This document shows positions 1 to 18,151 of a DNA stretch of 64,000 nt, piece after piece (the first letter of the stretch is position 1; each line of letters opens with the position of its first letter). The notes beneath the pieces are model-generated. The model worked only from the letters and a program-made list of their open reading frames with translations, had not been told where the DNA came from and did not search any database. Source of the DNA: Daphnia pulex. Lineage: Eukaryota; Arthropoda; Branchiopoda; Diplostraca; Daphniidae. The stretch is from positions 3,348,001 through 3,412,000 of the forward strand of contig NC_060025.1 in assembly GCF_021134715.1 (NCBI RefSeq). The letters are read 5' to 3'. Position numbers and translations under genes: made by a program.

Positions 1-3000
1 ATCGGACGGGATTGTCGTCGCGTGGCGCCACCTGACGGTAGAATTGACAACCATTTTGTTTGACGACCCCCGAGGGATTTGAATGAAACCGAAAAAACCC
101 CAAGGAAATGGCAAATGAAGATTAAGAAAAGGAAAAAATATTTAAAAAAATTATTAACATTTTGGACTCGTTTGCTCCTGTGCTCTTATTCCGTCGAGCT
201 GTTGAATTGAAGGCGCACGCACTCGAAAACCCCTTAATTGGATTACATTCAAATAATGTCGTCGTGCGGGTTCCGCACTGTGTAGAATAGATCAATAGAG
301 AAGTGGGAGGGAAGGGGGGATTTCGGAAATGAGGGTGATCGGTCGTTCGATCGTAGTGATTCTTTGGGTGGGATTTTTGCTGCTTATAGCGAACCCATTA
401 CCAATGCAAACCAAATGCGGAAAAAAAAGTAATACGGGTCGGTCAAGTGACGGCCGAGTTTGTTTGTAATCGAACGCCGCGGTCCGTGACACAATTCAGC
501 GCCAGTTGTCTTTCTTTTCTTCTTTTATTATTATTTGATTTTATTGGGAGTCTTCAAATAATCGCAGGAGGACAGGAGGGGCTATTGTTTTCTTTTCTTT
601 TATCATCATTATTATTATTATCCGACCGATATTGCACCACGAACCGATTTTTAATGATTGTGTTTGTTCGCGGAAAAAAATGGGATGCGTGTCTGAGTGT
701 GGCATAGATTTGTTTCTCATTCACGCGGGACTGTAGTGGCCAGTGAGTCACGAAAAGAGGAAGGAATTGACGTCATCCATTTGGTCTTGACGGCAAGCAT
801 GAAAAAAATATTTCATTCCATTTTGTGTTGGGGGACATCCGTACCATCCATACACCACCCCGCATCACCAGAGCCAAATGAGTCACAAACAATCTGTTTT
901 ATAGTACTACGTAATATAAGACAATCGTTGTAGTAATGGCGGTGGCGTAATCCAGACTCATTTAGCCGGATGTCATGGTATTTCCGATGTTATCCCGGAT
1001 CCGGACCCTTTTGTTCCTTTTTTTCTTTTCCCAGCTCTTTTATCTCGCCATCTCTACATACACACAAGTCGATTTGTACATGTGGAAAAGATGGCCATCG
1101 AAAGAAACCTTTTTTTTTCTGTATAAGAAGAATAAGACTGGAAGAAGTAGAGAAAAATACTTTTCTTCGTCGACTTCTTTTGTGTTTGGTCCGCCCCTCC
1201 AATCCGCCCCAGGTGTGACGAGTTCAACGCTTTCGAATGGGGCGGACCCATCCAGCCAGCCAGCTCTCCATACTATACCTCCAGCTTGGGAAACATAACA
1301 CAGGCACGAGCATACACTACACACACGTCTGAGAAGTAGATATATCCCTTGCGTCAAGAAGGATTACGATCTAACGGGAATGCCTTGTAAGAAAAAAAAA
1401 ACCTCTCCCGGGAAACGATGATGATGGCAAATATTCAAAAGAAAAATTTGACAACAACAACAACAATCGAACGTTTTATTTATTTAATACGCCAATCCCG
1501 TTTCTCCGCAAACAACAACAACTGTCACCGGATGAAATATTGTCTAAAGAACCAGAGAGAAAAACATCCGCAACGGTACTCACTATCCATCCAAGATTTT
1601 ATTTTTCGCCCCGTCAAAAATCTAAAAATCTAAAAAAAAATGAAAAGACGTTTGACTTTGGCATGCAGCGATTTGTGATTGGCGCTGACCATTTTTTTTT
1701 TCTCTCTCCCCCCTTCTCATTCCCTCTCTCTCTCTCCTTCCTTCCATCCGGAGTAAGTTTGTGTGTATACAACACGACACGACCGAGCAGCAGCAGCGGA
1801 GTCAAGAGAGAACAGACAAAAACATTGGGTTGGAAGGTGGAGTTGGAAAAGAGGAGAATGGAAGAGAGTCGAAAGAGGAGAGATGGGTTTTATACACTTT
1901 TTCCCTGAGCCAGAGAGAGAACAGAACAGAACCGAACAGAAAAGGCAAAACCTTCCACAGTCATTGACCAAGTTGCTGGCGAACCAGCAGCTTACCAGAC
2001 TCTCTTTTCGTGGTGTTGGTTGCAAGTGCGCCTGTGTCTCTCTGTCTGTGTGAGTGCTCGTGTGTGTGTGTGTTCGTGTCGTTTTCTTTGAGCTGCGAAA
2101 CTGCACAAGTGAAACATTCGCCATGGGCTAAAGAACAACACCAAAAAATGAACGACCAAATCTTTCGCTTCCGTTTCAACAGTGTCTAGTGCCTGACTTT
2201 GAAGGAGTTTATTTGCGTTTTCAATTTCATTTTTTTTTATTTCTTCTTGAAATTCAATTATCGCTTAATTTTTGGAGTTTGATTCGAAGAAATCAAAAGG
2301 TAAGAAGAGCGTAGGTGGATTGAATAACAACAGCAGAGGGAATGAAATTAGAATTTACCGAGAAAATCATTTTGTCGAGGCTTTGTTTGAGAGTCCCCAG
2401 GTAAAATAAAGGTGTGTTTTGTGTGTGTGTGTTTGGCTGTTTTGAAAGTCGACCGCTAGGTGCAACAACAATTTCCCCTTCTCTCTCTCTCTCTCTTTAG
2501 CTGGTCCCGTGTGTGTGTGTGTGTGTGTCTCGGTAATCTCTACAGGTGGGTTTGGTTTCAAAGTCGACGAGAGACTTTTTGGAAGAAGGAAAAGGTTGCA
2601 CAACACAAATAGTCGCACACACACACACCAACTCCCCCGCGTTGCTCTCTCTCTCCCCCAACCAAAAAAATTTCATTCCAAAAATGAGCTGCTGCAGGAA
2701 GAACGAAAAGGAATGTTTATTTATATTCCAACCCAAAGTCGAGTGTGAGGGAATTGTTATGCCAATCAAAAAATGATAAAGAAGTTGTAGCAGCAGCAGC
2801 AGTAGTAGTAGCAGTAGAGAGAAGGATAGAAAAAAAAAAGAGAAATGTTTAGTATGTCCTAGAAACATGCTTTGGAAAACAATTGACGATCGTGAACTCT
2901 CTCGCCGCCCAGTCACGTTATTATATCTTGTGCAAAAAGAAGAAAAGGAAAGGCGAATTAAAATACCAATTTCACCGTTTTTTCTCTCTCTCTCTCACTC

Positions 3001-4239
3001 GCTTCTCCCAATGTGTGTAATCGTCGGTGTTAGTCTGCAGCCATGCGAATCATCGGCAGCGCGTGAGAATGTCATTTTTTTCTTTTTACCCTCAAGTTTC
3101 GTTCAAATCTAAAAAAATGTTGTTAATCGTTAAAGAAGAAGTTTTTTTTTTTTCAAAAATAAAACCTTCCCCCCGAAATAGACAAAATGAAAAGAGAGAA
3201 GACGAAACAACTTTCTAATCTTTTCTCTTCGTTCGTTCATTTTTTTGTTGTCCCGTTGGTTTCGACCTTGCGGCTGCGTCGTCTGCGCCGTATAGTTCAC
3301 ATCCGCTTTCCTCGTCCAACGGAACCAGATTAGCACGGCGAAATATAGCCGCACCACCATTTACTACCCCAAAAAGAAAATGTCGATTGGAATTGACACG
3401 GAATTGTTGATTGAGGTCGGGTTAAATGTTTTTATTTTTGATGGGGGGGGATTTTCCTTTTATTTTTCCATGGCCGTCACCTTGGGCAGATGTTTTGCAA
3501 GATACCGAATTTGAAACTCTCTCGACATCTGTCATCAAGGCCCCTTCATATTCTCCGTAATGGCCCCTCCCACCGGCTTTTGTTATTCGCTATCAACTGA
3601 ATTAACGAAAAATAAAATGAAAAAAGTAGTGCAAGGTTCCCTAGATCGCTTTCCAGTTGTTGTTGTTTTTTTGGTCGAAGGTTTTTTCAATTCTCCCTAC
3701 GACATTGTTTCTCCGTTGGCTCGGCTCTTTTTCTACCCCCCTTTGCCCAGGAGAAAACGTTTGGCCTCTCTCTTCCTGGGCACCTCAAACATTCGTGAGT
3801 CACGAAGTCAGAACGGCCGTGCGGTGGTGGCGGCGGCGGTGGGAGATTTATTATGATATTCTCTCTCTTCTCTATTTTTCTTTCCAACAGATATAGTCGG
3901 TGGCAGGCCGTTGAAAAGTTCGGGGGCTACGATGATGAGTGTGAGCCGTCACGTCCGTCCGTACGTGTCCGCCACGACGCATTTTCGAACCCCCATTTAC
4001 TCTCCTGTCTCGGTTGTTTCCTATTTGCCTTTCGTGTGTGTGTTTTTGGGAAGAGGGGGGAGTTCGTGTGAAGGAAAAATATTCGACAAGGAGGAGGAGA
4101 ATTTTTTGAGTTTTTTTTTGTTTTGTTTTCCGAACAAAAGATCCGTTCGGACACGGTCGGCCACTTTCGCCACGTCGACGTGAAACCCAAGAAGAAGAAG
4201 AAGAAACAACTTTTCTCTCTCTCTCTCTCTCCCCTTCAG
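1..4239 (+). other. Upstream non-coding region of the GCK-III kinase
   Basis: No coding region is supported here. The stretch is full of simple sequence: CT runs near 1703-1740 and 2480-2498, a GT/TG run near 2508-2528, CA runs, and A and T homopolymers. A candidate 5' untranslated exon ends at 2299 with a good donor (aag, then gtaaga). A strong polypyrimidine tract ending in cag at 4239 is a likely acceptor for the exon that carries the kinase start codon. The linkage of these two sites by one long intron is inference. Confidence 0.45.
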
Positions 4240-4585
4240 GTCCGTTTGTTTTGTTGGAGCCAACAAGCGAAGCGATCGCTTTGAGCGGTTAATTTTTAAT
4301 GATCGCCAAGGGAAAATGAGCGAGCAATCATCCAGAAAACGGACATTACACACACACCACACAGTACGACGAACCCCCCCACCGTGTAGTCAATTCATTC
4401 GATAATAACTGTTTGAAGGGAAATTCAATTTCATTCCATCTGCGGATGGTCTAAACCAAAAAATAATAATAAGAAAACCAATTGGTAATTGTTTCTCAAT
4501 TATTTTGAATCCAAGAAGAAATCTCTTGGAGAGGGGTGGGGTGAGGAGTCGTATGGACTGGCGGCGGCCGTGAGTGAGTTGAGAC

Positions 4586-8047
<3,462 letters not shown>

Positions 8048-9396
8048 TTCATTGAGGAATCATTCGATTTTATGCATTGGAATTGAATTTTTAAAATTGG
8101 ACACTTTGACAGAGATTCATCCTAGGTGACATGAGAGACCTAATTCAAGCGAAATTTGAAACAAAAAGAAGAAGCTGATCGTACTTATCGAGCGAGAAAA
8201 ATTTTGTTGTCTAACCCGATGACGACGCCATCATCATCACCAATTCCCTCCCCTCCTCTCGTCTTTGTTTTACATATAATTAAACAAACAAACAAAAAAT
8301 AAGAGAATCAGAAGAATAAGGAAAAAAAGAGAGAAAAGAAGAATAGCTGATATAACTATTGTTAATCATTTCCCCCCTCCCCCTCCTGTTATTGTATCCG
8401 GAGCGGTTCCTTCCGCCCTCCCACAGCTCCGAGAGTGTGTGCGTGTATGTTGTGTGTGCCGTAGAGAGAGAAATGTTGTCGATGGAGGGGAGGAGGAGGA
8501 TCCGGGGAATTTTCAAAAAATATTCTTTTTTTTTTTCTTTCAAACAATTTAAAAATAAGAAAATCAATTTATTATTAATAAGGGGAGAAAAGAGAGTCCT
8601 AGCGTGATTGTGTTATATAACTACCTTGTGGAGAAAAATGTTTTTCCCTTCTCTCCTTCTCTCTGTGGTTGAAATTTAAACATTTTTGTTTTGTTTTCAT
8701 TTAATTGGGAATGCAAACGGAAAGTCACAAAAAAACGAAAAGAAGAAAAAGTTGTTTGTTTTTGAGGTAGTCGTGCGCTACACTTAAAAAGTCTTTAGGG
8801 ATGGAAGATTTTTTTGAACCATAGGATTTGAAACAGTTGAGAAAAAAAATCAAATTTTTATTGGTGTGTGGTGTAATTAAAAAAAAAAACCTTGTTGCAA
8901 GTCCTTTTTGATTCTTCCAACGTATTTAGTGAAAAAGTTAAACAAAAAAAAAACATCATTCGGTTCAATTCCCTCCCCAGGCTCTTCTTCATTTCTTTTG
9001 TTTGGTTGTTTCATTTCCGCTCGCCTCTACATTTTGCGTGTGTGTTTGTAATATCTTTTTTAGGGTTTTCTTTGTACAGACCTTCTACCCCCCTTTCTCT
9101 CCCCATTTTTTGCAAATAGTTAAAGAAAAGAGCAAAAGAAAAATTTAAAAGGAAAAAATACCGTGAATGTTTTTTTCATACCACACACTTCCCTCCTCCT
9201 CTCCCATCCATCAAAATGATTTAAACTAATACAAAATTTCAACAACTCCAAATTCAGCTTTTTTGCTTTCGCTCTATTTTGTCTTCAAAGATGCAACAAT
9301 TATCAAAAGAATTAGAGGTGGGTGGATGCTCCTTTGTTAATTTGTTAACAGGTTCACGGGTTTGAATGCCTTTTATCTTCCGAATTGAAAAGAAAA
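8048..9396. other. 3' region of the kinase and intergenic spacer
   Basis: The stretch is A/T-rich with many homopolymers and CT-rich patches. It is probably the long kinase 3'UTR followed by the spacer to the convergent RagA gene. No convincing AATAAA signal or gene was found. Confidence 0.4.
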
Positions 9397-10801
<1,405 letters not shown>

Positions 10802-11987
10802 TTTGTAAAAGCTGTTTTGATCGAAAAATTCCTGGAAGAAGAGTATAAATCTCGAGTCACCCCTCTCTTTGAAGACTGAAATTGAAAGATGATGGAATCG
10901 TCTGCTGACGATAAACAAAACAGAATAAAAGAGCGGGTCAAACTGAACCGCCCCCTTTCTTTAACTCTCGACAAAATGTAATCGTGATTCTATGCGCGAT
11001 ATCCCTCGAAAACACAACTCGAGACATCCGTAAACTGAGAACCAAAATAAAATTCTTATTTTGAAAAAAAAAAAACGGGACTATATTATTTTGTTCATTC
11101 CGGATTGGGCGTTGGCGTTCCATTGTACATACGTAAATTCAGTCGAGGGCGACGTGACAAATTATGGCTTTCCCTTCAATAATTCCGTATGATGATCGAA
11201 GCACGTCTATTCACGTGGCAGTCCAACTCCTTTGAGAGCAAGTTTCCAGCAGGTGCGTTTTCCATTGGAAAACCCATTTTGTAATAAGAGTTATAAGAGG
11301 TGGGGGGGGGGGGGAGAAGTTCCCGGTGCGGCCGATTCAAAATACCCTCGGGGCTCAACTTGACAGTAGAGCAGAAAGAAAGAAAAAAAGGAGAAAAAAT
11401 ATTGTCGATTCAATCTTTGCTGCGTCGCTGCATATCAATTAAAACTTTTCAAGAGCATTTCCAGTTCTATCGTAACTCACCGTCTATCGTTGCACACACA
11501 CACACACACATCCTGGTTTTTAGGTTGCGTGGCTCAACAAGTGTGTGTGAGGACTTTTCGTATAGCCCCGTTTCGTCATTTTTTGTATTGGGAAGGAGGT
11601 GATCGCATGTTTTTCTTTTTTACTCTCGTAAGGCAGGAAACGAGGAAAGAGAGAGTTTATGGTGCGGGAAAACGTGCTCTTTTGTCCCCATTGCCGACGT
11701 TTATCTATAACATTCTTTTTTCACTCTATTGATCGTTAATTTCGCTCCGTCTTATTGTTGATTGGAAGTTTGGTAAGATTCGAGAGAAAAGAGAGTTCTC
11801 TATTGCTTACAAAAGTTGGCCAAGGTTACACTACTTTCATGCATAAGGTGATTTTTTATATCAACCAATCTCTTGTGAACAACAGTCATTTATTTGTAAA
11901 ATGTTTTTCCTTGTCTGATGTAGGTCTCTAGTTGTTTTTTAAGGTGTTGAGTTTCGATGCAGATTTTCTGCCATCACACCTGTCAGT
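10802..11987. other. Divergent spacer between RagA and flippase 1
   Basis: The spacer is about 1.2 kb between two start codons pointing away from each other, so it must hold both promoters and 5'UTRs. It contains a G homopolymer near 11301-11314 and a CA run near 11492-11510. No coding exon was supported. Confidence 0.5.
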
Positions 11988-14900
11988 ATGGGGTGGATGA
12001 ACCACTTGGATCGTCTAATTGTGAGTATTTAATTTTCAGGCATACCTGATATTGTTGGTTGTTCATCATATTTCTTTTTGTGTCTACAGAGGGGAAAGCA
12101 AGCTCCTTTGGTTAGAAACCGAACAATAAATGTTGGCAGCAAGTCTCACTCACCTTTAGAAAATGCACTGAGTGGAACAAGTAGGGGTGAAGTATTTGTG
12201 GATAACAGGGTTGTGTCAGCAAAGTACACAGTATGGAACTTCATCCCCAAAAATCTTTTTGAGCAATTTAGGCGTATTGCCAACTTTTACTTTCTCTGCA
12301 TTGCAATAATTCAAGTAGGTCAATTCAAAGTTTTATTATCTATCATGTTGGTACTAATCTTCCAACTATATAACATTGATTTTAGATGTCCATTGACAGT
12401 CCAGTAAACCCTGCAACGAGTTCACTGCCATTGGTTTTTGTGATAACAGTGACTGCAATCAAGCAAGGGTACGAAGATTGGCTAAGGCACAGGAATGATA
12501 GAGAAGTGAATCTGAGATTGGTAGATGTTGTTCAACAAGGATCAATACAGGTATAATTGCAACTTGGGAAGGGCATATACTTCAATACAACTTTTTATAT
12601 TTATTATGTGTCATGGATTACTACTTTTTACAGCAAGTACAATCACAAAACATTCACGTCGGAGATATCGTGCGAGTGAAACGTGACGAAAGTTTTCCCT
12701 GTGATCTGGTGCTCATTTCAACCTCAAATAATGAGGGTAAATGTTATATTACCACTGCTAATTTGGACGGTGAAACGAATTTAAAGGTGAATTGAAAAGA
12801 CTGCGATTGGGTCCAAACAAGATTTATTATTTTTCTATTCTAAATCAATTTCAGACACATTACTGTCCTAAGGAAACAAGACAGCTGAAGACTACTGAAC
12901 AGCTATCTGCCTTTTCGGCGTGCATCGAATGTCAAAATCCCACTCCCGATCTTTACAAGTTTATGGGAACTTTGAAAATCTTTGGTGATGCTGATATCGA
13001 GAACCCACAACTGTTGACGAAGGTATCGCTTGGCTTGGAAAACACGCTCCTTCGTGGCGCCAGACTCAAAGACACTGAATTCATTTATGGTGACCTATTT
13101 GTTTTCTTTCCCAAATAAATCCAAGTGGATAACTAATTCTACTCAAATCATTTTTCAGGATGCGCTGTTTACACTGGACAAGACACGAAAATGGCACAGA
13201 ATTCCAAATTGACCAGCAATAAATTTTCAACGGTTGAAAAGTAATCAATCACTTAAAAAAGTATATTTCAATTATTCTAATAATGGTACTAACCGTTTTT
13301 CGTTTAAATTTTTTAGGACAATGAATATGTTCCTCTTGTTTTTTCTCTCGATTCTCGTGGTAGAGATTTCTGTCTGTACTGCCCTGAAGTACAAGATGTG
13401 GTTCTCGCCTACTATAGGTAAAAATTAATTTAAAGTGATTGTGCTTCTTCGCTTCTTTTTTTGATTATAAATATTCATGACAATGATTGACGTTTGTATT
13501 GTTCGTTAGCTGATGCGTGGTATTTGAACGCCAATCATTCAGCTCCAGTGAGGGATGTGTTGCAGGACGTCTTCTCCTTTCTCGTCGTCTTCAACTACAT
13601 TATTCCCATTTCTCTCTATGTCACCTTGGGTAAGCAATATTTTTAATTCGCAAGTATGACTATTTTGTAACTTAATTAATGCGCGATTACAGAAATGCAA
13701 AAATTTATTGGAAGTCTGTTCTTCGCTTGGGACGAAGAATTGCGTTGTCCCATTACCGGTGAGATTCCAATTTGTAATTCGTCAGATTTGAATGAAGAGT
13801 TAGGACAAGTGAGTTTTATTTCTTATTTTCATTTTAAAACGTCCATTTAACTAAATTGTACTTATAAAATGTTAGGTTCAATACCTTTTTACCGATAAGA
13901 CCGGTACTTTAACCGAAAACAACATGGAATTCCGCCAATGCTCCATTGCTGGACTAAAGCACATGGAAAAAGAAGGCGATCTCTTTGCCGCTCTTGATAA
14001 CAGCGCAAGACATTTCAATCCTGTTCATCACTTTACTGTAATTATTTCACCTTTTTATCTTATTGGAGGTGTTGAATTTGCTTTAAAAAAATTATTCCTA
14101 ATGACAGGCTTATCTTGAAGAATTTTTCGTTGGTTTGGCGCTATGCCATACAGTGCAGGTAAGCATCCCCACCAGTAGTAAACGGGAAGAAGTGGTTAGT
14201 TCTCATCCGGGATACGTCAACAACACCTTTCATCCCGATCACTTTGACTATACTTATCAAGCGTCTAGTCCAGATGAAAAAGCTCTCGTCGAAGCTTGTC
14301 GGAGGTAATCAAATAAATTTTACGGCATTTTTATGAACCGATTTTTATTTATTTCATTTATTTTGTAGGTTGGGAATTGTCTTTCATGGGGAGGAAGATG
14401 GTTTGATTCGCCTTACTGTATTTGGCCAAGATCGGTATTATCGCCGGCTTCAGGTGCTCGAGTTTGACTCGAATCGCAAGCGAATGTCAACCATTGTTCT
14501 GTTCCCAGATGATAGTATCTGGCTTATTTGCAAAGGTGCTGAAAGCACGATAATTCCCAATTGTATTGGTGGTCCAATCAGCCAAACTCTTGAACATATC
14601 AACGATTATGCACTTGTAAGTATTCCCATTTATAATTTTCAGCCAACGATATTTTTAAAAGAAATTATTTATTTAGCTGGGATTGCGGACCTTGGCGATA
14701 TCAGCCAGGCAACTTACTTCTGAGCAATATGGGGACATGATGGAAAAATTAAACGAAGCTAGACAGATGATGGTTGACCGAGAATTATACGTTAGCCAGA
14801 TCTTTGATGTTATCGAGAGTGACATGACTCTTCTAGGTGCTACCGGAGTTGAAGATCAACTTCAGGACGGTGTAGCAGAAACGCTCGAGGCTCTCAGGGC

Positions 14901-17110
14901 CGCCGGGATCAAGGTACAGCGCTAACAGACATTAATCTAAAGACAGTATCTGAACTCCCACTTTTTTACAGGTTTGGGTCTTGACTGGCGACAAGCTGGA
15001 AACGGCCATTAATATCGCCTACTCGTGTGGGCATTTTAAACGGGGAATGCAGTTATTGACACTTACTGCACAGACCTCACCCGCAGAATGCCAAGAGACA
15101 TTGTGGAGATTAAGGTACGTACTCGCATTTCATTGAACGTTTTTTCTTTGGATCTTGTAACATTTTGTTCTGTTTAATATTAGACGACGTATTTGGGATG
15201 AACCAATTCAAAATTTTGGCTTCGTCGTCGATGGTGAATCTCTTGCTCATTCTCTCAGAGAGCATAGACAACTTTTATCTGAAGTTTGCAGTCATTGTAA
15301 TACGGTTGTTTGCTGTCGAATGTCTCCCATCCAAAAAGCAGAAGTATGTCATCCACAAAAGTGATCAAAATTCGGTCTTAAACGATTTGAATTCTGTGCA
15401 GGTGGTGAAAGTTGTGAAAGGGTTCTCCTCCAAACCTATTACAGCTGCTATTGGTGATGGAGCCAATGACGTCTCAATGATCCAAGAGGCCCATGTAGGA
15501 ATTGGTATGAAGCACATTTAGACCTTTAACTTTTAACACTAACCCCCACCCCATTTTCTTCTAACTCTTTCTCTGCTTTCTATTGAAGTCTTTGGGGCCA
15601 GGTCAGTTTTCGTTTTTAATCAGTTGCCGTGCATTAATTAATTTTCAAATGATTTTTTTCAGGTATTATGGGTAAAGAAGGGCGACAGGCTGTTCGGTGC
15701 TCAGATTTCGCTTTTGCGAGATTCCGTTTTCTGCGGCGAGTGCTACTTGTTCATGGCCACTGGTATTACTGGCGGGTCTCTACTCTTGTTCAGTACTTTT
15801 TCTACAAGAACATTACCTTCATTACTCCGGCGGTCTTTTTCGCCATCTTCAGCGCTTATTCCACGCAGGTTTGCTATTTGCCATCATTTTTTGCCTGGAT
15901 GACCTAATAACAATTACTTTTGTTTTAGCCGATTTATGATACGTTTTTCCTGACGTTTTACAATATCTTTTTTACATCGTGGCCTATTTTGATTTTTGGT
16001 CTCCTCGAGCAAAACTTTACCTCTCGTCAGTTGCTCGAAAATCTCCATCTCTACAGGGACATTGCCAACAACGCTCGTATGAGTTGGTTTCAGTTTTTCA
16101 AGTGGACACTTTTAGGTACTTGAAGAGTCAAATTTATGGTGTGATTCATCATTCAATCTCATCTATTTACCTCATTCAAGGTCTCTGGCATTCCGTGGTC
16201 ATCTTTTTCGGCTGTATACTTCTTTGGGAATCGGATACGCCTTTCGATTCGCGCGGTCTCACTATGGACTTTTGGAGTTTTGGAACGCTAATCTATACTG
16301 GTGTCATTGTCGTTGTGAGCTTGAAGGTATGATTGAGAACACCGTAGAAAAATTAATGGCGATTAAATGTTAACAATTTAATTTATTGTAGTTGATGCTT
16401 CAATCTCGTCATTGGACTGCCCCCTTTGTGATCTCGATCCTGCTCTCCGTTTTCGGATTTATGGGTCTCGCCTTTTTATACTGTGGGATCTCAGTGTAAG
16501 TTGACTTGACGTTCCTTAATCGAGCGATTGTATTCGGTAGTAGTGGTTACTTAAAATTCATTTTGATATTTACAGCGACGCGCTGAATAATGGGCCGTTA
16601 AAATGGGTTTACATGAATTTGCTCTCTACTGGACCTGTGTGGCTGTTCATCGTTTTTGGAGTAGTGGTTGCTCTCTTGCCTGATACTCTCATCGGTGTGT
16701 GGGAAGCTTATTCCGCTGGCGAAGGCGTCCTTGTCAATCAGGTAAAACCGATTATCTATTTTCCTACTTTTGTTTGTTGGTCTACGAGGAATTCATTATT
16801 GCGCCGACCGTTTTTGGAGAGATGCATTCGTTTAACCCTAACTTTGCCAATCAACTAGCGGTGTACCCCCGGTCAAGCACTTAGGCAACAGCTTGACCGA
16901 ACCATCTCGCTGCTCTCTCAGTCGCGAAGCGGCAAATTACAAGTGACGCTGGATCAAACTGCGGCCGACCAAAGTATGCACCAATCGGCGTCGTACGAAC
17001 TGCGTATTCAAAGGACTAGCGCTAGGAGAACGCCAGCAGGATTGAACGGGTTATTACTAGTCGTCATCTATATCGCGCTTTGGGGGCTATGGAACGCGGA
17101 AATTTTTTAA
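11988..17110 (+). CDS. ATP11: P4-ATPase lipid flippase, ATP11 class, copy 1
   Basis: Twenty-two exons, about 1179 aa. Exons start at 11988, 12090, 12386, 12634, 12855, 13159, 13317, 13510, 13693, 13876, 14108, 14369, 14677, 14972, 15184, 15402, 15663, 15929, 16181, 16392, 16576 and 16859. The actuator loop LDGETN lies near 186, the M4 lipid-path motif reads [10 protein letters not shown], and the phosphorylation site is DKTGTLT (Asp 417). KGAES, TGDK (near 697) and GDGAND (near 810) are present. The block GIMGKEGRQ is characteristic of ATP11A/B/C rather than ATP8, ATP9 or ATP10. Family role: ATP-driven transfer of aminophospholipids to the cytosolic leaflet with a CDC50 subunit. The C-terminus is uncertain: the last exon can read to TAA at 17110, or splice inside (caaa, then gtatgc near 16976) to an exon at 17242-17357. 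Confidence 0.92.
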
Positions 17111-18151
17111 CACTCGCTCTAACTTTTGCCGCTTTTATTTAATCGCTTTGACGAATCACGCTTCAAATCACGTTCACTCTTCTTTGTTGAAAACATCAAA
17201 TGAAAACAACTTTCCCCCTTTCTTTTCTCGAATTTTTATAGAGGTATCGTCAGCGCAGAGTCGACCACAACCTATCGACACTAACGTCCGTCACAGTGGT
17301 TTCGTGGGCTACTTCGTGGAGTCCAACTGGCGGCACTGCACCCGCCCCTACAGATGATCGTCTTTCCCGGTCTTGTGTCAATTCTCCTCCGTTATTCACG
17401 ACCATTGACATTCAATCGCCGTTTGCCAAGTCACAGGAGAAGGTCACCTTTCGAATGCAATAAGTAAATATCCCAACGACATATTTTCGGTGAGAATGTT
17501 CTTTCCTGAACGAAAAAAAAGCGAAAAACAAACAAACGCATAAAAAGTCACTTTTCACTGATTAGTCCGGTGATTGATTGAACGATTGGATAAAACAAAT
17601 TAAACATAAGTTAAAATGTTCATCGATCCCGTGTTTACTGCTAGTCGTCCCGTCGGTAAACCAACTTGTTCTATTTCGTTCCAAAAAATGTTCTGTTAGG
17701 TATGAAATTGTGTGTGTCATGTGCCTCTGTTGGTTGTGCCTTGAATAACTGCCGCTCGTCATTCCGCGTGTGCTTCCTATCTGAAAAATAGTATAAAATT
17801 GTGTTTTTTTTTCTCATTTTACGTGCTATACATATAATCTATACAGTTTTTGGCCGGGGCGAAATGCAGAATCTTTTTACAACGATCAATACATTCTACT
17901 TTGATTTTTTTTTTTTTTCGCCGTCGCATGTGACCAATTACATTTTGTGTTTTAGTCTATTAAGTCGAATGGTATGCAGGTAACCCTGCACGCTGACAGA
18001 TAAGATAAGAATGGATGATGAACGAACTCTTCAATGATAACCGAACGAAACCTCGTTACGAAAGGCTCGGATCACACAGTTGTGCCTTTTTTCATCGCTA
18101 GTGTTCCGACGACTTCCCTTCAATTTTCACGCTCCAGACTTGTCGAACCTG
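17111..18151 (+). other. Spacer between flippases 1 and 2, with a possible alternative terminal exon
   Basis: A clean acceptor (ttttatag) at 17241 is followed by an open frame to TGA at 17357 that ends with an RHSGF-like motif. A second frame is open to TAA at 17463. Either could be an alternative last exon of flippase 1. The rest, including a T run near 17906-17918, looks non-coding and should contain the promoter of flippase 2. Confidence 0.4.
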
